Source: Cloacimonetes bacterium UBA5553
Lineage (GTDB): Bacteria; Cloacimonadota; Cloacimonadia; Cloacimonadales; Cloacimonadaceae
NCBI GenBank assembly: GCA_002425825.1
Contig: DIMZ01000243.1
Span: forward strand, 1,138 to 9,315
Length of the DNA: 8,178 nucleotides
Direction of reading: 5' to 3'
Position numbers and translations under genes: made by a program. Shown here one piece after another: positions 7,908 through 8,178 of this stretch. The notes below the pieces were generated by a model that worked only from the letters and a program-made list of their open reading frames with translations, had not been told where the DNA came from and did not search any database. Every line of letters begins with the position of its first letter. Position 1 is the first letter of the stretch.

Positions 7908-7911
7908 TCCA
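7908..7911 (-). promoter_or_regulatory. Ribosome binding site fixing the secreted protein's ATG start
   Basis: GGAG on the minus strand lies 9 nt before ATG 7897. It overlaps the upstream GTG codon at 7912, which therefore cannot use it. The shorter start also gives a normal signal peptide beginning MRK. Confidence 0.7.
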
Positions 7912-7920
7912 CGTTTTTCT

Positions 7921-7949
7921 ATTATACTAATGACGCGTATAAATGCTAA
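7921..7949 (-). promoter_or_regulatory. Possible sigma-70-type promoter of the secreted-protein gene
   Basis: Minus strand TTAGCA (7949-7944), 17-nt spacer, then a perfect TATAAT (7926-7921). The start site would be near 7914, leaving a leader of only about 17 nt that barely contains the GGAG. The -35 overlaps the -12 half of the sigma-54-like element, so the two readings compete. Confidence 0.4.
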
Positions 7950-7959
7950 AAGCATGCCA
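7944..7959 (-). promoter_or_regulatory. Possible sigma-54 (-24/-12) promoter of the secreted-protein gene
   Basis: Minus strand TGGCAT-N5-TAGCA (7959-7944), against the consensus TGGCAC-N5-TTGCA. The key GG and GC doublets are intact at exact spacing, the consensus pyrimidine precedes the T and a G follows the hexamer. Two positions differ. The start site would be near 7933, giving a leader of about 36 nt with the GGAG well placed. A sigma-54 activator is encoded on the same strand just downstream of this gene. Confidence 0.5.
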
Positions 7960-7992
7960 GACACAAAACTAATTATGGTTGCCCGGCAGCGT

Positions 7993-8016
7993 ATGTCCTA
8001 TCTGCATGTAGGGCAT
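7993..8016. promoter_or_regulatory. Imperfect inverted repeat, candidate upstream activator site
   Basis: ATGTCCTA (7993-8000) and TAGGGCAT (8009-8016) pair at 7 of 8 positions around an 8-nt spacer. In addition ATGTAGG is directly repeated at 8006-8012 and 8023-8029. The centre lies about 70-80 bp from the predicted start sites of both flanking -24/-12-like elements, a usual distance for sigma-54 enhancers. Such a weak repeat could also arise by chance. Confidence 0.25.
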
Positions 8017-8051
8017 GGTAATATGTAGGCGTAATGCACAGTTATTCAGTG

Positions 8052-8074
8052 TTGCAATGACACGTCATTTGCAA
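8052..8074. promoter_or_regulatory. Near-perfect palindrome, candidate operator upstream of the rightward gene
   Basis: The left arm TTGCAATGAC (8052-8061) and right arm GTCATTTGCAA (8064-8074) are reverse complements except for one extra T on the right. The spacer is AC. It lies 69 bp before the ATG at 8144 and contains the -24/-12-like element at 8058-8073, so a bound dimeric regulator would cover that promoter. Confidence 0.4.
8058..8073 (+). promoter_or_regulatory. Weak sigma-54-like element upstream of the rightward gene
   Basis: TGACAC-N5-TTGCA has exact -24/-12 spacing and a perfect -12 half. The second G of the normally invariant -24 GG is A, which is a serious mismatch. If used, the start would be near 8084 with a leader of about 60 nt. 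Confidence 0.25.
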
Positions 8075-8130
8075 TGGCAGCCATAAATCTTGCATTTACG
8101 CAATTTCATAAGTGCAACTTTTCTGGATTT

Positions 8131-8137
8131 GGGAGGG
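8131..8137 (+). promoter_or_regulatory. Ribosome binding site of the rightward partial gene
   Basis: GGGAGGG lies 6 nt before the ATG at 8144. This strong site is the main reason to believe that a gene starts here. Confidence 0.55.
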
Positions 8138-8143
8138 TTTAAT

Positions 8144-8178
8144 ATGGCTGCTGCTTCCTTGCTGCTATCCTGTATTCG
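8144..8178 (+). CDS. Start of an unidentified rightward gene (3' truncated by window)
   Basis: An ATG with a strong GGGAGGG site opens a frame that runs to the window edge: MAAASLLLSCI in 11 codons. Upstream in frame there is a TAA at 8084-8086, and a TTG at 8090 without an RBS is the only other candidate start seen. The residues are hydrophobic and end in a Leu/Ser/Cys run, which could be the start of a signal or lipoprotein peptide, but no basic residue precedes it. The product cannot be identified. It is divergent from the secreted-protein gene and may share its control region. Eleven codons without a stop could occur by chance, so the RBS carries most of the weight. Confidence 0.45.
   Translation, partial: MAAASLLLSCI

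Noticed and set aside
7897..7912. GTG at 7912 as start of the secreted protein
   Set aside because: The only good RBS (GGAG) overlaps this codon and is well placed for the ATG at 7897, which gives a standard MRK signal peptide.
8075..8094. TGGCAG followed by TTGCAT as a second sigma-54 element
   Set aside because: The spacer is 9 nt instead of 5, so the two halves cannot be contacted together.
8120..8178. Minus-strand similarity to the SRP RNA apical loop (AAGGAAGCAGC near the right edge)
   Set aside because: The bases that should pair to form the closed GGAA tetraloop stem are not present, and a strong RBS plus ATG on the + strand better explains the edge.

Overview
The window holds four substantial genes and the first codons of a fifth. 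It looks like a chromosomal segment of a Gram-negative, double-membrane bacterium of the FCB group. Three things point there: the C-terminal barrel of a TonB-dependent receptor with a DUF4249-type lipoprotein, a large secreted protein ending in a type-A (T9SS/FlgD-Ig-like) sorting domain with the YPNPFNP motif, and a TPR-containing sigma-54 activator. Every start that can be examined has a strong Shine-Dalgarno sequence (AGGAG, GGGAG, GGAG, GGGAGGG), and one upstream region carries sigma-54- and sigma-70-like elements. This is unlike typical Bacteroidota, so a Cloacimonadota-like or related FCB lineage is my best guess. That is inference from gene content and style, not a database match.

Layout. 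Bases 1-2305 (+): the 3' part of an outer-membrane TonB-dependent receptor overlaps by 7 bp a 310-residue DUF4249-like lipoprotein. They form an operon that ends at a perfect 8-bp hairpin with a T-rich tail at about 2328-2355. Bases 2340-4613 (-): a convergent 757-residue regulator with TPR repeats, a sigma-54 AAA+ domain and a Fis-type HTH. Its stop codon lies inside the operon's terminator hairpin. Bases 4614-4885: 272 bp without a convincing gene. It carries the regulator's RBS and the rho-independent terminator of the next gene. Bases 4886-7897 (-): a secreted protein of about 1003 residues with a signal peptide, a jelly-roll-like N-terminal domain, beta-helix-like repeats, an FN3-like domain and a C-terminal sorting domain. 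Bases 7898-8143: a divergent control region. Base 8144 onward (+): the first 11 complete codons of a gene that leaves the window.

How the parts may work together. The receptor and lipoprotein probably form one envelope uptake unit of unknown substrate. The regulator senses an unknown signal through its TPR region and has all the elements needed to activate sigma-54 RNA polymerase. The control region at 7898-8143 contains a well-spaced -24/-12-like element (TGGCAT-N5-TAGCA) facing the secreted protein and a weaker one (TGACAC-N5-TTGCA) facing the rightward gene, with inverted repeats between or overlapping them. This suggests, but does not prove, sigma-54 control of surface or secreted proteins, possibly by the neighbouring regulator. 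No RNA gene, CRISPR array, insertion sequence or attachment site was seen.
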